DNA of 64,000 bases from Flavobacteria bacterium GWA2_35_26 (GCA_001800905.1 MGWH01000006.1:271599-335598); one strand, 5' to 3'; positions 1-8,985 are shown, counted from the first letter of the stretch. The notes: generated by a model from the letters alone, not told the origin. A program made the numbers and translations.

Positions 1-268
1 GAACCACAACTAATTGAGCAGGGACCGCATTAAAATCAACTCCTTCTGCAACTACAACAAAAGATTTTTTTAGTTTTTTATGTTGTTTAGCTAAAGGCAA
101 TAGTAATTTTAAATCTTCGAGAGTAATCGATTTATTATGAGATAAATCAATAATTAAATTGTGTGAGTCAAAAGAAGTATTGGATTGCGACACTTTATCC
201 AAAAATGAAGCAAAATCTCCTTGAGTATCTTTAATAGTAATCGTATGTCCTTTTTGATCTACTTTCAT
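1..268 (-). CDS. Conserved hypothetical protein, C-terminal end cut by window edge
   Basis: The ATG lies at 266-268 on the minus strand and the reading frame stays open for 89 codons to the window start. The visible protein begins MKVDQKGHTITIKDTQGDF and is a small soluble alpha/beta protein without membrane segments or signal peptide. It follows pyrB on the same strand with a 57-base gap, so it may be cotranscribed. In flavobacteria, as far as I recall, a protein like this lies between pyrB and the ribonuclease Z gene. The alternating hydrophobic strands (NLIIDLSH, KSFVVVAEG) recall a STAS-like fold, but that is only an impression. No function is assigned. Confidence 0.75.
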   Translation of the reverse strand, partial: MKVDQKGHTITIKDTQGDFASFLDKVSQSNTSFDSHNLIIDLSHNKSITLEDLKLLLPLAKQHKKLKKSFVVVAEGVDFNAVPAQLVVV

Positions 269-325
269 AAATGGAAATTAATACTGTGAACAGTTATTTT
301 AGTATAGTAAACAAGTTTTAAAAAA

Positions 326-1252
326 CTATTGAATTTTAGAAGCTAAAAGATAGATCACCGCCATTCGAATAGCCACTCCATTTTCAACTTGATCTAAGAT
401 AACTGATTGTTGTGAGTCGGCAACATCGCTTGTAATTTCAACTCCACGGTTAATTGGTCCCGGGTGCATGATTACAATTTCTTTATTAAGTGAATCCAAT
501 AGGTTTATATCCACTCCATATTGTTGTGCATATTCTCTTGTAGATGGAAAATAATTCACATCCATACGTTCGTTTTGAACTCGCAACATATTGGCTACGT
601 CACACCATTCTAATGCTTTACGTAGATTTGGCTCTACTGTTACTCCAAGTGATTCAATGTGCTTCGGAATTAACGTTTTAGGACCGCATACTTTGACTTC
701 GGAACCTTGCATTTGCAAAGCATAAATATTAGACAAGGCTACTCGAGAGTGCAAAATATCTCCGACGATCACTACTTTTTTACCCGCTACATCTCCTAAT
801 TTTTCGCGAATCGAATAACTATCTAGCAAAGCTTGTGTAGGATGTTCATGAGCCCCATCCCCCGCGTTGACAATACTTGCTTTTACATTTTTAGATAAGA
901 AATAAGCCGCTCCAGGATTTGCATGTCGCATGACTACCATATCCACTTTCATGGAAAGTATGTTATTTACAGTATCTATAAGTGTTTCTCCTTTTTTAAC
1001 CGAAGACTGTGCTGCCGAAAAACTAATCACATCAGCTGACAATCGTTTTTGGGCTAATTCAAATGAAAGTTTGGTTCGGGTACTGTTTTCAAAAAAGATA
1101 TTGGCAATGGTAATGTCTCGCAAAGAAGGAACTTTCTTAATAGGTCGATTGATAACTTCCTTAAAATGATCAGCGGTTTCAAAAATTAAGTCAATATCAT
1201 TTTTGTTGATATATTTAATTCCTAATAAATGATTTACGCTTAATTCTTTCAT
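326..1252 (-). CDS. pyrB: Aspartate carbamoyltransferase catalytic subunit
   Basis: This enzyme joins carbamoyl phosphate and L-aspartate to give carbamoyl-aspartate, the committed step of pyrimidine synthesis in the cytoplasm. The 308-residue product has the carbamoyl-phosphate loop STRT at residues 57-60, HPTQALLD near 135 and the C-terminal HPGPINRGVE, all hallmarks of catalytic chains. No regulatory subunit (pyrI) is adjacent. The frame opens four codons further upstream with another ATG (MERKMKELS), but the family starts at MKELS, so 1252 is preferred. It lies 36 bases downstream of pyrR on the same strand, and the two probably share the pyrR promoter. Confidence 0.96.
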   Translation of the reverse strand: MKELSVNHLLGIKYINKNDIDLIFETADHFKEVINRPIKKVPSLRDITIANIFFENSTRTKLSFELAQKRLSADVISFSAAQSSVKKGETLIDTVNNILSMKVDMVVMRHANPGAAYFLSKNVKASIVNAGDGAHEHPTQALLDSYSIREKLGDVAGKKVVIVGDILHSRVALSNIYALQMQGSEVKVCGPKTLIPKHIESLGVTVEPNLRKALEWCDVANMLRVQNERMDVNYFPSTREYAQQYGVDINLLDSLNKEIVIMHPGPINRGVEITSDVADSQQSVILDQVENGVAIRMAVIYLLASKIQ

Positions 1253-1288
1253 TTTTCTTTCCAATTATATATTAATGAATGGCTGTTC

Positions 1289-1828
1289 TTAATTTGTAAT
1301 TAAATAAACGCCATCTTCTCCATCATTTTCTTTCCAACACACTTTTACTTTTTCATTATTGATTGCATCGACCTGTCTTCCTCTATAATCAGGTTGTATC
1401 GGTAAATTACGACTAAAACGTCTGTCAATCAAGACCAACAATTCAATTTCAGAAGGTCGTCCAAAAGATTGAATCGCTGTTAAAGCCGAGCGAATGCTAC
1501 GTCCAGTAAACAAAACGTCATCAATAAAAATGACTTTTTTATTTTCAACAATAAAATTGATATTGGTTTTATTCGCCTCCAAAGGTTTTTCAGTTCTTCT
1601 AAAATCATCTCTAAAGAAAGTGATGTCTAGATAACCTAATGTAATTGCAGGAGTTTGGTACTCTTTTTCTAAAATTTCTTTCAAACGTTCTGCCAAGAAA
1701 ACGCCTCTAGGCTGAATACCTACAAGAATAGTATCTGAGAAATCTAAGTGTTTTTCAATTAATTGACAAGCCAAACGATGTAGTATGATAGTAACTTCTT
1801 TTGCAGTAAGTAATACTTTTTGACTCAT
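1289..1828 (-). CDS. pyrR: Bifunctional pyr operon regulator / uracil phosphoribosyltransferase PyrR
   Basis: PyrR converts uracil and PRPP to UMP and in Firmicutes also binds pyr mRNA to cause attenuation. The 179-residue product has the usual family length when started at MSQKVLL. An upstream in-frame ATG at 1894 would add 22 unmatched residues and would begin upstream of the promoter -7 box at 1853-1860, so it is rejected. The PRPP-binding loop VIFIDDVLFTGRS lies near residue 100. pyrB follows after 36 bases. The leader RNA implied by the promoter is only about 20 bases, leaving no room for a classical attenuator, so the regulatory role here is uncertain. Confidence 0.95.
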   Translation of the reverse strand: MSQKVLLTAKEVTIILHRLACQLIEKHLDFSDTILVGIQPRGVFLAERLKEILEKEYQTPAITLGYLDITFFRDDFRRTEKPLEANKTNINFIVENKKVIFIDDVLFTGRSIRSALTAIQSFGRPSEIELLVLIDRRFSRNLPIQPDYRGRQVDAINNEKVKVCWKENDGEDGVYLITN

Positions 1829-1852
1829 GGTAAAGTGTAATGTTTGGTTGGG

Positions 1853-1860
1853 CAAATATA
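1853..1860 (-). promoter_or_regulatory. pyrR -7 box (TATATTTG)
   Basis: On the minus strand TATATTTG matches the Bacteroidota -7 consensus TAnnTTTG exactly. It is 24 bases upstream of the chosen pyrR ATG. No clear TTG -33 element is seen at the usual distance. Confidence 0.5.
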
Positions 1861-1910
1861 CAAATTCTGTTTTATGATTGATAATTAAAAACAACAGAAA
1901 TAATTATCCA

Positions 1911-1938
1911 AAAAAAAGCCTTGAAAATTCAAGGCTTA
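1911..1938 (-). terminator. Intrinsic terminator of the ABC-F gene
   Basis: On the minus strand an AAGCCTTGAA / TTCAAGGCTT hairpin is followed by a run of eight T. It begins about 10 bases after the ABC-F stop codon and separates that gene from pyrR. Confidence 0.85.
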
Positions 1939-1947
1939 GAAAACTAT

Positions 1948-3564
1948 TTATGAGTACATTTTTGTTCGTAATTCCTGTACTTTATCATCATCTAGATAAT
2001 CGTCAAAGGTCATGTAACGATCAATGGCTCCATTAGGCGTTAATTCCACCACTCGATTACCTACAGTTTGCGCAAACTCGTGGTCATGAGTAGTAAATAT
2101 AACAGAACCTTTGAAATTTTTCAACGAATTATTAAATGCTGTAATCGACTCCAAATCCAAGTGATTCGTGGGTTCGTCTAACATTAAAATATTAGCACGT
2201 TCCATCATCATGCGTGACAACATACAACGTACTTTTTCTCCTCCAGATAATACACGGCTTGTTTTTAAAGCTTCTTCTCCAGAGAAAATCATTTTCCCTA
2301 AAAATCCTCTAATAAACACTTCATCTCTTTCTTCTTCTGTTTTTGCCCATTGACGCAACCAATCCACTAAAGTCAAATCATTTTCAAAATACGAATGGTT
2401 TTCAGCTGGCAAATACGCCTGGTTAGTTGTAATTCCCCAATCAAAGGTACCAGCATCGGCTTTTTGATTACCGTTTACTATTTCGTAAAAAGCAGTTGTA
2501 GCTCGTGAATCTTTAGAGAAAAGAACAATCTTATCCCCTTTTGCCATATTCAAATCTACTCCTTTAAACAAAAGTTCTCCATCAATTGAAGCGCTAAGGT
2601 TTTCTACATTTAAAATTTGGTCACCCGCTTCACGGTCTTGATCAAAAATAATTGCAGGATAGCGACGGCTTGACGGTTTAATTTCGGAAATGTTCAATTT
2701 CGAAATCATTTTTTTACGAGAGGTTGCTTGCTTTGATTTGGCCACATTCGCAGAAAAACGACGAATAAATTCCTCTAATTCTTGTTTCTTTTCCTCTGCT
2801 TTTTTGTTTTGTTGCGCGCGTTGTTTCGCTGCTAACTGGCTTGATTCGTACCAAAAAGTATAGTTTCCAGAATAATGGTTGATTTTTCCAAAATCGATAT
2901 CTGAAATATGCGTACACACCGCATCCAAAAAGTGACGGTCGTGCGAAACCACAATTACTGTATTTTCATAATTGGCTAAGAAATTTTCTAACCAAGCAAT
3001 GGTTTCAAAATCCAAATCATTGGTAGGCTCATCCATAATAAGCACATCAGGATTTCCAAAAAGAGCTTGTGCCAAAAGCACACGAACTTTAATCTTCCCT
3101 TCCAAATCGCCCATCATCGTGTAATGATTATCTTCTGTTATTCCTAAATTGGATAACATGGAAGCCGCATCAGAATCGGCATTCCAACCGTTCATTTCTT
3201 CAAATTGAACTTGCAACTCACCTATTCTATCTGCATTGGAATCATTGTAATCTAAATACAATTCGTCCATTTCTTTTTTAACGGCATACAAAACCTTGTT
3301 CCCCATCATCACCGTTTCCAAAACAGTATATTCGTCAAACATATTGTGGTTTTGATTTAAAACCGACATACGCTTTCCTGGCTCTAAATGAATGTGACCC
3401 GAAGTTGGATCCATTTCGCCAGAGATAATCTTTAAGAAAGTCGATTTTCCGGCACCATTGGCTCCAATAACACCATAAATATTACCTTGGGTAAAAGTGG
3501 TATTTACTTCATCGAATAAAATTCGCTTTCCAAACTGAACAGATAGGTTATTAACTGATAACAT
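1948..3564 (-). CDS. ABC-F family ATP-binding cassette protein (YbiT-like)
   Basis: ABC-F proteins are soluble twin-cassette ATPases that act on the ribosome, affecting translation or giving antibiotic protection. The 538-residue product has no membrane segments. NBD1 has an intact Walker A (GANGAGKST, near residue 36) and Walker B (DVLIMDEPTNDLD), but its signature is degenerate (GDLEGKIKVRVLLAQ). A charged linker rich in K, E and Q lies near residues 235-290. NBD2 has a good signature (VLSGGEKVRC) and Walker B (MLDEPTNHLD), but at the Walker A position it reads FSKDSRATTAFYE, lacking GKS/T. The overall order and the DEPTNDLD/DEPTNHLD pair fit the YbiT branch. The substrate or ribosomal effect is unknown. 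Confidence 0.92.
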   Translation of the reverse strand: MLSVNNLSVQFGKRILFDEVNTTFTQGNIYGVIGANGAGKSTFLKIISGEMDPTSGHIHLEPGKRMSVLNQNHNMFDEYTVLETVMMGNKVLYAVKKEMDELYLDYNDSNADRIGELQVQFEEMNGWNADSDAASMLSNLGITEDNHYTMMGDLEGKIKVRVLLAQALFGNPDVLIMDEPTNDLDFETIAWLENFLANYENTVIVVSHDRHFLDAVCTHISDIDFGKINHYSGNYTFWYESSQLAAKQRAQQNKKAEEKKQELEEFIRRFSANVAKSKQATSRKKMISKLNISEIKPSSRRYPAIIFDQDREAGDQILNVENLSASIDGELLFKGVDLNMAKGDKIVLFSKDSRATTAFYEIVNGNQKADAGTFDWGITTNQAYLPAENHSYFENDLTLVDWLRQWAKTEEERDEVFIRGFLGKMIFSGEEALKTSRVLSGGEKVRCMLSRMMMERANILMLDEPTNHLDLESITAFNNSLKNFKGSVIFTTHDHEFAQTVGNRVVELTPNGAIDRYMTFDDYLDDDKVQELRTKMYS

Positions 3565-3580
3565 GTGTTTATTTTTTTTG

Positions 3581-3588
3581 CAAAAGTA
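3581..3588 (-). promoter_or_regulatory. ABC-F gene -7 box (TACTTTTG)
   Basis: TACTTTTG on the minus strand matches TAnnTTTG and lies 16 bases upstream of the ABC-F ATG. A -33 TTG at the usual spacing is not evident, so confidence is moderate. Confidence 0.45.
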
Positions 3589-3825
3589 GCAAAAAACTAA
3601 ATAGAATCATCTTTAAATTCTCAAGCTGAGATACAGTCCTTTAAAATTAAGAAAAATAAGTGTTACAATCGAAGTAGTACTAAAAAATCAGTGAATGTTA
3701 TAAAAAACTATTTATTCGACAATTTTAACAATATTTACACCAAATTATTTTTTTTTAATTTTTGTAACAAATACTTTTACATCTTTACAGCAATTAATTA
3801 TCACAAACTAAAAAAACCAAAAAAA

Positions 3826-5487
3826 ATGAATTCAGAACAAACGAAGTCGAATAATTCGGCACTATCGACCTTAATTACGGTCTTTTTCTTTTGGGGATTT
3901 ATTGGAGCATCAAACGGTGTTTTCATCCCTTTTTGTAAAGCTAAATTCGGATTAGATCAATTTCAAAGTCAGCTAATTGACTTCGCTTTTTATGGAGCGT
4001 ATTATATTGGCGCTTTATTACTTTTTATTTTTAGTAGTACTGCTAAAAGAGACATTCTAAACGGATGGGGCTTTAAAAAAGGAATTATTTACGGATTGTT
4101 AATTAGTACTTTTGGTGCTACTTTGATGATCTTAGCCGTAATTCAAGGAAGTTATTTATTCATACTAGGTGCTTTATTCATAGTAGCTTTAGGATTCTCC
4201 TTACAACAAACATCTGCACAACCTTTTGCTGCTTCTTTAGGAGAACCACACACTGCTTCTAGCCGATTGAATTTAGCAGGTGGGATTAATTCGTTAGGAA
4301 CCACAATAGGACCGATCGTGGTATCCTTTGCTCTTTTCGGAGTAATTTCGGGAGTAAGCATTGAAGAATTTGCTCAAAAAGCAGATTCGTTAGATTCTAT
4401 GATCACTTTATACATGGCAGTTGGTGGTTTATTTTTATTAGCCGCAGCTTTATTTCATTTTTCAAAAAAATTACCAGCTGGAAAAAGCGATGATACGTTT
4501 GAAACTGCTAATAAAGCTTTAAACACACTTGTAATAATTACGTTATTATTAGTTGTTATTTTTGGATATATTTTTGCTAGATATGAAGATCCAGAATTCA
4601 TCACTCGATTTATCGAAAATAGAGAAGTTGATTACTTAGGATTAGGATTAACTATTTCTACTTTGTTAGTTGTAGTTATTGGGTTGTTATTTGCCAATAC
4701 TACTGCACAAAAAAATCCTGAAGGATGGGGTGCGATGAAATACCCGCAATTAGTTCTTGGAATGCTTGCTTTGTTCTCTTATGTAGGTGTAGAAGTAAGT
4801 ATTGGTAGTAATTTAGGTGAGTTACTTAAAACAGACGATTTTGGGGCCATTACAGGTCCAGGACTTGCTCCTTTTATGTCTATGTATTGGGGAAGTTTAA
4901 TGATTGGTCGTTGGGCTGGAGCGATTTCGGTTTTTAACCCTTCATCGCAAATGAGAAAGATTTTGCTTATTGTAGTTCCTTATGTAGCATTTGGAGTTGT
5001 TTTAGCAGCTAATGCAATTTCTGGTCAAGATATTACTCCTTTGTATGCGTATGCATTTGTAATTGTTTTCCAAATTGTTGGTTTCTTCTTAGGAAAAGAT
5101 CAACCATCTAGAACCTTATTAATTTTTGGTTTATTAGGAGCTATTGCCATGTTAATCGGTTTAGCTACAACGGGTACAATTGCAATTTTTGCCTTTATGA
5201 GTGGTGGTTTATTCTTGAGTATTATGTGGCCTTGTATTTTCTCTTTGGGAATTGCTGGATTAGGAAAATATACTTCACAAGGTGCCGCTTTCTTAGTAAT
5301 GATGATTTTAGGTGGAGGTATAATCCCACCATTACAAGGTAAACTAGCCGATGTAATCGGAATTCATACTTCCTACTTCATTCCTGTATTGTGTTTTGCC
5401 TTTATTGCATTTTACGGCTGGAAAGTAATCGGAATTTTAGAAAAACAAGGTATTGGAAACGATATCGAAGTGGGTGGTGGACACTAA
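3826..5487 (+). CDS. Sugar MFS transporter (FHS / FucP-GluP type)
   Basis: This is a major facilitator proton:sugar symporter of the inner membrane, probably for glucose, galactose or fucose. The product is 553 residues with 12 or more hydrophobic segments. FHS-family features include [16 protein letters not shown] in TM1, the [12 protein letters not shown] stretch in TM4, [16 protein letters not shown] in TM5 and GRWAGA near residue 365. The frame extends upstream to 3691, but that stretch encodes an atypical Asn/Phe/Tyr-rich peptide, and [11 protein letters not shown] is the natural start. The two halves are split by a hydrophilic loop with an extra helix pair, which makes the protein longer than FucP (about 438). 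It stands alone, ended by the palindromic terminator at 5511-5540. Confidence 0.9.
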   Translation: MNSEQTKSNNSALSTLITVFFFWGFIGASNGVFIPFCKAKFGLDQFQSQLIDFAFYGAYYIGALLLFIFSSTAKRDILNGWGFKKGIIYGLLISTFGATLMILAVIQGSYLFILGALFIVALGFSLQQTSAQPFAASLGEPHTASSRLNLAGGINSLGTTIGPIVVSFALFGVISGVSIEEFAQKADSLDSMITLYMAVGGLFLLAAALFHFSKKLPAGKSDDTFETANKALNTLVIITLLLVVIFGYIFARYEDPEFITRFIENREVDYLGLGLTISTLLVVVIGLLFANTTAQKNPEGWGAMKYPQLVLGMLALFSYVGVEVSIGSNLGELLKTDDFGAITGPGLAPFMSMYWGSLMIGRWAGAISVFNPSSQMRKILLIVVPYVAFGVVLAANAISGQDITPLYAYAFVIVFQIVGFFLGKDQPSRTLLIFGLLGAIAMLIGLATTGTIAIFAFMSGGLFLSIMWPCIFSLGIAGLGKYTSQGAAFLVMMILGGGIIPPLQGKLADVIGIHTSYFIPVLCFAFIAFYGWKVIGILEKQGIGNDIEVGGGH

Positions 5488-5510
5488 AAATAGACAACTA
5501 ACCAAAACTA

Positions 5511-5540
5511 AAAAAATCCCATCAATTGATGGGATTTTTT
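5511..5540. terminator. Bidirectional terminator between converging sugar transporter and transaldolase genes
   Basis: A perfect 30-base palindrome: A6, TCCCATCAA, then its exact complement ending in T6. Both converging genes (stops at 5487 and 5559) can use it. Confidence 0.9.
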
Positions 5541-5558
5541 AATTTATAAAAGAAAATA

Positions 5559-6215
5559 TTATTTATTTCCCTTTTCAAAATCAGCAACAAATTGTGCTAA
5601 TCCAATATCTGTTAATGGGTGTTTCAGTAATCCGTAGATAGCAGAAAGAGGACCCGTCATGACATCGGCGCCGATTTTGGCACAGTTCATAATATGCATA
5701 GTGTGACGCACAGAAGCCGCTAAAATTTGTGTTTCAAATCCGTAGTTATCATATATTAGTCTAATTTCTTCAATCAAAGCTAAACCATCTGTAGAAACAT
5801 CATCCAAACGACCAATAAAAGGCGAAACATAAGTAGCACCTGCTTTAGCTGCTAACAAGGCTTGTCCTGCAGAGAATACTAAGGTAACATTCGTTCTAAT
5901 TCCTTTATCAGAAAAATATTTGGCAGCCATTACTCCTTCTTTAGTCATAGGTAATTTAACCACGATTTGCTCGTGTAGATCGGCCAATTCCTCACCTTCT
6001 TTCACCATACCTTCAAAATCCAAAGCATTAACTTCGGCACTTACATCTCCATCTACTAAATTACAAATATCAACATAATGTTTCAAAATATTGTTTTTTC
6101 CAGTGATGCCTTCTTTAGCCATCAATGACGGATTAGTAGTTACTCCATCCAAAACGCCTAAAGCTTGTGCTTCTTTAATCTGAGCTAAATTAGCTGTGTC
6201 TATAAAAAATTTCAT
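5559..6215 (-). CDS. fsa: Transaldolase-family protein (small FSA/TalC type)
   Basis: Small transaldolases form a Schiff base with C3 donors and act in the non-oxidative pentose phosphate pathway or as fructose-6-phosphate aldolases. The product is 218 residues starting [10 protein letters not shown], the usual start and length. An in-frame ATG at 6290 would add a hydrophobic 25-residue stretch that is not part of the family and lies upstream of the promoter, so it is rejected. TTNPSL is at residues 27-31 and the Schiff-base lysine is K87 in VVKLPM. The SPFIGRLDD segment resembles TalC/YwjH transaldolases more than E. coli FsaA, so transaldolase activity is the better guess despite the common 'fsa' label. 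Confidence 0.92.
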   Translation of the reverse strand: MKFFIDTANLAQIKEAQALGVLDGVTTNPSLMAKEGITGKNNILKHYVDICNLVDGDVSAEVNALDFEGMVKEGEELADLHEQIVVKLPMTKEGVMAAKYFSDKGIRTNVTLVFSAGQALLAAKAGATYVSPFIGRLDDVSTDGLALIEEIRLIYDNYGFETQILAASVRHTMHIMNCAKIGADVMTGPLSAIYGLLKHPLTDIGLAQFVADFEKGNK

Positions 6216-6245
6216 TCCAAATATATTTAGTTGTGAATACGCTAA

Positions 6246-6275
6246 CAAAAGTAAGAAATGAATTGAGAACAAAAA
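6246..6275 (-). promoter_or_regulatory. Transaldolase gene promoter
   Basis: On the minus strand, TTTTTG, 16 bases, then TACTTTTG (TAnnTTTG). The -7 box lies 30 bases upstream of the ATG at 6215. Confidence 0.6.
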
Positions 6276-6290
6276 ATAAAATAAAAACAT

Positions 6291-6320
6291 AAAAAAACCG
6301 CCTCTTTACAGAGGCGGTTT
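6291..6320 (-). terminator. Proteorhodopsin gene terminator
   Basis: Hairpin AAACCGCCTC / GAGGCGGTTT with a 6-base loop, followed on the minus strand by T7. It lies 20 bases after the rhodopsin stop and insulates the transaldolase promoter. Confidence 0.9.
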
Positions 6321-6341
6321 AATAATCAATATCTTAAATTT

Positions 6342-7073
6342 CTAGTTTGAACCAGAAGTAGATTTAACAGCTAAGTTGTAAACAACCAATCCAAATCCGA
6401 TTTTGTTGATAGCATCTGCAATGTTGTATGCAACATCTACACTTCCTTTTCCAAGGAAACTTGTGTACCAACCATCAGTTCCTAACATGTATCCTAATGG
6501 GTAAATTGCCCATCCAACAAGTACGAACCAACATAAGATTTTGTGTGAGGCCAATACATCTCCACCAGCAGCTTTTGCTAATTTTGAAGCTTCGCCAAAC
6601 CAAATTTCGTAAACAATCAAGAAATAAGCAACACCAGAGATGAATCCCCACATAGCGGCTTGATCGCTAAAAATTGTTTCTCCAAAGTATCCTGTTACCA
6701 ACATTACTATTGAGTAGAAAATCATTTTCCACAACAAGCTCTGTTTTGCACCAGCAACTTTAAGAATTAAATAAAACTCAAGACACATCAACGGCACAGT
6801 AAGTACCCAATCCACGTATCTAAAGAACGTTGGCGACTCTTGGAATGCATTCCAATAATCACGCATGTAAAAGTAGTGTACTGCAGCAATAAAAGTAATC
6901 AATCCAGATACTAATACTGAAGTACGCCATTTCTTATCGAACTGACTTAACGATAAGAAGAAAAAAGCCGAAGCAGCCATCATGGCCATGCTTCCAATGA
7001 AGAATGTAAATCCAACATAGTCGTTAGGTAGCATTTTTGCTACATTCGCAGAAATAAACATAAAATTTGACAT
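6342..7073 (-). CDS. Proteorhodopsin, light-driven proton pump (green-type)
   Basis: A seven-helix retinal protein of the inner membrane that exports protons in light. With the start at MSNFMF it has 243 residues; the frame continues upstream to 7133, but that part overlaps the promoter region. Helix C reads RYVDWVLTVPLMCLEF: R85, proton acceptor D88, T92 and proton donor E99, the D-T-E pattern of proton pumps rather than the NDQ of sodium pumps. The residue equivalent to PR position 105 is M96, typical of green-absorbing flavobacterial forms. H66 matches the acceptor-pairing His of helix B. Helix G has D220 and the retinal lysine K224 (ADAINKIGFG). blh, which makes retinal, is divergent 87 bases away. 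Confidence 0.96.
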   Translation of the reverse strand: MSNFMFISANVAKMLPNDYVGFTFFIGSMAMMAASAFFFLSLSQFDKKWRTSVLVSGLITFIAAVHYFYMRDYWNAFQESPTFFRYVDWVLTVPLMCLEFYLILKVAGAKQSLLWKMIFYSIVMLVTGYFGETIFSDQAAMWGFISGVAYFLIVYEIWFGEASKLAKAAGGDVLASHKILCWFVLVGWAIYPLGYMLGTDGWYTSFLGKGSVDVAYNIADAINKIGFGLVVYNLAVKSTSGSN

Positions 7074-7102
7074 AAAATAAAAATTTAGGTTAATTAATAA
7101 TA

Positions 7103-7129
7103 TAAATTTACATTTAAAAAAAACACAAA
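7103..7129 (-). promoter_or_regulatory. Proteorhodopsin promoter
   Basis: On the minus strand TTTG, about 16 bases, then TAAATTTA (one mismatch to TAnnTTTG). The -7 box is 29 bases upstream of the chosen ATG. Confidence 0.45.
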
Positions 7130-7160
7130 TCATAATTTATTGTTTATTTTTTTTGATAAA

Positions 7161-8072
7161 ATGTTAAACAAAAAATCAAATTTTATGTCAAAAACCTTGA
7201 AACTATCTATTATTACTAGCTTTGTTGGACTTTGGCTAACTTCTTATTTATCAAATAATTATCAAATAATTGTAGGATTTTTACTAATTTTGAGTTTTGG
7301 AGTACTACATGGAGCCAATGATTTGGTACTTATCAACAACTTAAAATCAGATAAAAAACTCAATTTCAGAAAGTTAATTTTGATGTATGTGCTTTTGATA
7401 GGTATTTCTGCGCTACTTTTTACCACAATACCAATTGTAGCCTTAGTATTATTTATAATAGTTAGTAGTTATCATTTTGGAGAACAACATTGGAATGAAA
7501 TTGTATCGCCTTTAAATACTTCCATTTTGGTATTCTTTCGGTTTAATTATGGCTTATTGATTTTGCTCCTTTTATTTTACATTCATGCTATTGAGGTAAT
7601 TGCGATTATATTCGAAATCACCCAGTTTTCAATTCCCAAAGCATCAATCGAAATTGCACTGATAATTTGTTCACTGCTATTTATAGGAATTACGGCAAAG
7701 ATGTATGTTGATTCAACTGATTTCAGAAAGAATATAATCGAACAGTTGTTTTATTTGTTGGTTCTAGCAATCGTGTTTAAAGCTTCAAGCTTGATTTGGG
7801 GGTTTGCTATCTATTTTATTTTTTGGCACAGCATTCCTTCTTTAAACGACCAAATCACATTTTTATATGGCGAGGCCACTTGGGCCAATTTTAAAAAATA
7901 TTTTAAAACAGCCTTTGTGTATTGGTTTATTTCTTTGATTGGGATTTTTGGATTGTATTATATTGCTAAAGATATGTTGGTATTTGATGCACTGTTTTTT
8001 GCTTTTTTAGCATCAATTACATTTCCACACTGTATTGTAATTCTTACTATGTTTCAAAATAAATCACATTAG
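7161..8072 (+). CDS. blh: Beta-carotene 15,15'-dioxygenase, Brp/Blh family
   Basis: Blh cleaves beta-carotene with O2 into two retinal molecules, supplying the chromophore of the neighbouring proteorhodopsin. The product is an integral membrane protein of about 303 residues with roughly eight hydrophobic segments. The family's iron-ligand histidines are visible: FGVLHGANDLVL, SSYHFGEQHW, FIFWHSIPSLNDQ and TFPHCIVI. The start is uncertain. ATG codons at 7161 and 7185 are both possible, and a TTG at 7140 is less likely; a T-rich -7-like box near 7146 slightly favours the later ones. The gene converges with the SDR gene, with only two bases between the stop codons. Carotenoid genes are not in this window. 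Confidence 0.93.
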   Translation: MLNKKSNFMSKTLKLSIITSFVGLWLTSYLSNNYQIIVGFLLILSFGVLHGANDLVLINNLKSDKKLNFRKLILMYVLLIGISALLFTTIPIVALVLFIIVSSYHFGEQHWNEIVSPLNTSILVFFRFNYGLLILLLLFYIHAIEVIAIIFEITQFSIPKASIEIALIICSLLFIGITAKMYVDSTDFRKNIIEQLFYLLVLAIVFKASSLIWGFAIYFIFWHSIPSLNDQITFLYGEATWANFKKYFKTAFVYWFISLIGIFGLYYIAKDMLVFDALFFAFLASITFPHCIVILTMFQNKSH

Positions 8073-8074
8073 GG

Positions 8075-8878
8075 TTACAAATTATAGTGATTCATTAGCA
8101 TTTTTTCGTAGACTTTATCGGGTAAAATTCTTTTTAACACAATGGAGAACTTTTGCATAAAAGCGCCCACTTTATAATGGATTCTAGGATTTGTTTCTTG
8201 AATAATTAGATAAACGGCTTCTGCCATTTCGTTAGGATTACTCCCACTATCAACATGTTGATCCATTGTAGTCAATACGTCACCATATACTTTTTCGTAA
8301 GCTGAACCCGTTGTAACGGGTGCATGAAAACGACCCGCTGCAATATTAGTAGCAAAATCACCTGGCGCTACATTTGTGATTTGGATTCCGAAAGGCTTCA
8401 CTTCCATTCGTAAAGCTTCTGTAATCAATTCTAATGCTCCTTTAGAAGCCGAATACACACTTCGATAAGGCAATCCCATATACCCTGCAATCGACGTAAT
8501 ATTAATAATCAATCCTGATTGTTGTGAACGCATTTGAGGTAAAACTGCTTTCATTACTTCAATAGGACCAAAAAAATTAGTTTCAAAATTATTTTTGATT
8601 TCCTCCATTGGAATTTCTTCCAACGGCCCAGTAATTCCTACACCAGCATTGTTTATTACGATATCTAAGCGTCCTGTTTCTTGAATAATTTTGGCAACAG
8701 CCAGTTGAATTGATTTGGCATCCCTTACGTCTAAAGCAACTAACGGAAAAATCGAGTGAACTACTTTATCAGGATTTCTACTTGTTCCGTATACGGCAAA
8801 TCCTTTATGATGCAAAAATTCTCCTATCGATTTTCCTATTCCCGAGGAACCGCCTGTAATTAAAACTACTTTACTCAT
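8075..8878 (-). CDS. SDR family NAD(P)-dependent oxidoreductase
   Basis: A classical short-chain dehydrogenase/reductase of 267 residues started at MSKVVLITGG; the ATG at 8923 would add 15 residues that do not belong to the fold. TGGSSGIG is the cofactor-binding glycine motif, NNAG is near residue 80, ITS carries the catalytic Ser and YSASK (near 150) holds the Tyr/Lys pair. The N-terminal fold fits NAD(P)H, and R28 of GTSRNP suggests NADPH. The substrate cannot be told from sequence. The C-terminal KRILPDKVYEKML extension is seen in SDRs related to fatty-acyl or retinol-type reductases. It lies tail to tail with blh, but nothing else ties it to retinal metabolism. Confidence 0.9.
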   Translation of the reverse strand: MSKVVLITGGSSGIGKSIGEFLHHKGFAVYGTSRNPDKVVHSIFPLVALDVRDAKSIQLAVAKIIQETGRLDIVINNAGVGITGPLEEIPMEEIKNNFETNFFGPIEVMKAVLPQMRSQQSGLIINITSIAGYMGLPYRSVYSASKGALELITEALRMEVKPFGIQITNVAPGDFATNIAAGRFHAPVTTGSAYEKVYGDVLTTMDQHVDSGSNPNEMAEAVYLIIQETNPRIHYKVGAFMQKFSIVLKRILPDKVYEKMLMNHYNL

Positions 8879-8950
8879 TTCAATATGTTTACTATCGCTT
8901 GTTAAGTGTATAAAAATACTCAAAAAAGCAGTTTTGAATACCCAATAAAC

Positions 8951-8976
8951 AAAAAAATCTTCCCAATGGAAGATTC
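8951..8976 (-). terminator. Terminator of the SRP RNA gene
   Basis: On the minus strand AATCTTCC-ATT-GGGAAGATT followed by T7, beginning about 10 bases beyond the 3' end of ffs. Confidence 0.85.
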
Positions 8977-8985
8977 ATAAAAAAT

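Noticed and set aside
930..1169. Plus-strand frame inside pyrB.
   Set aside because: It overlaps the strongly conserved catalytic gene on the other strand and encodes nothing recognisable.
3691..3825. Upstream extension of the sugar transporter.
   Set aside because: The encoded peptide is Asn/Phe/Tyr-rich and unlike the family; a typical start follows at 3826.
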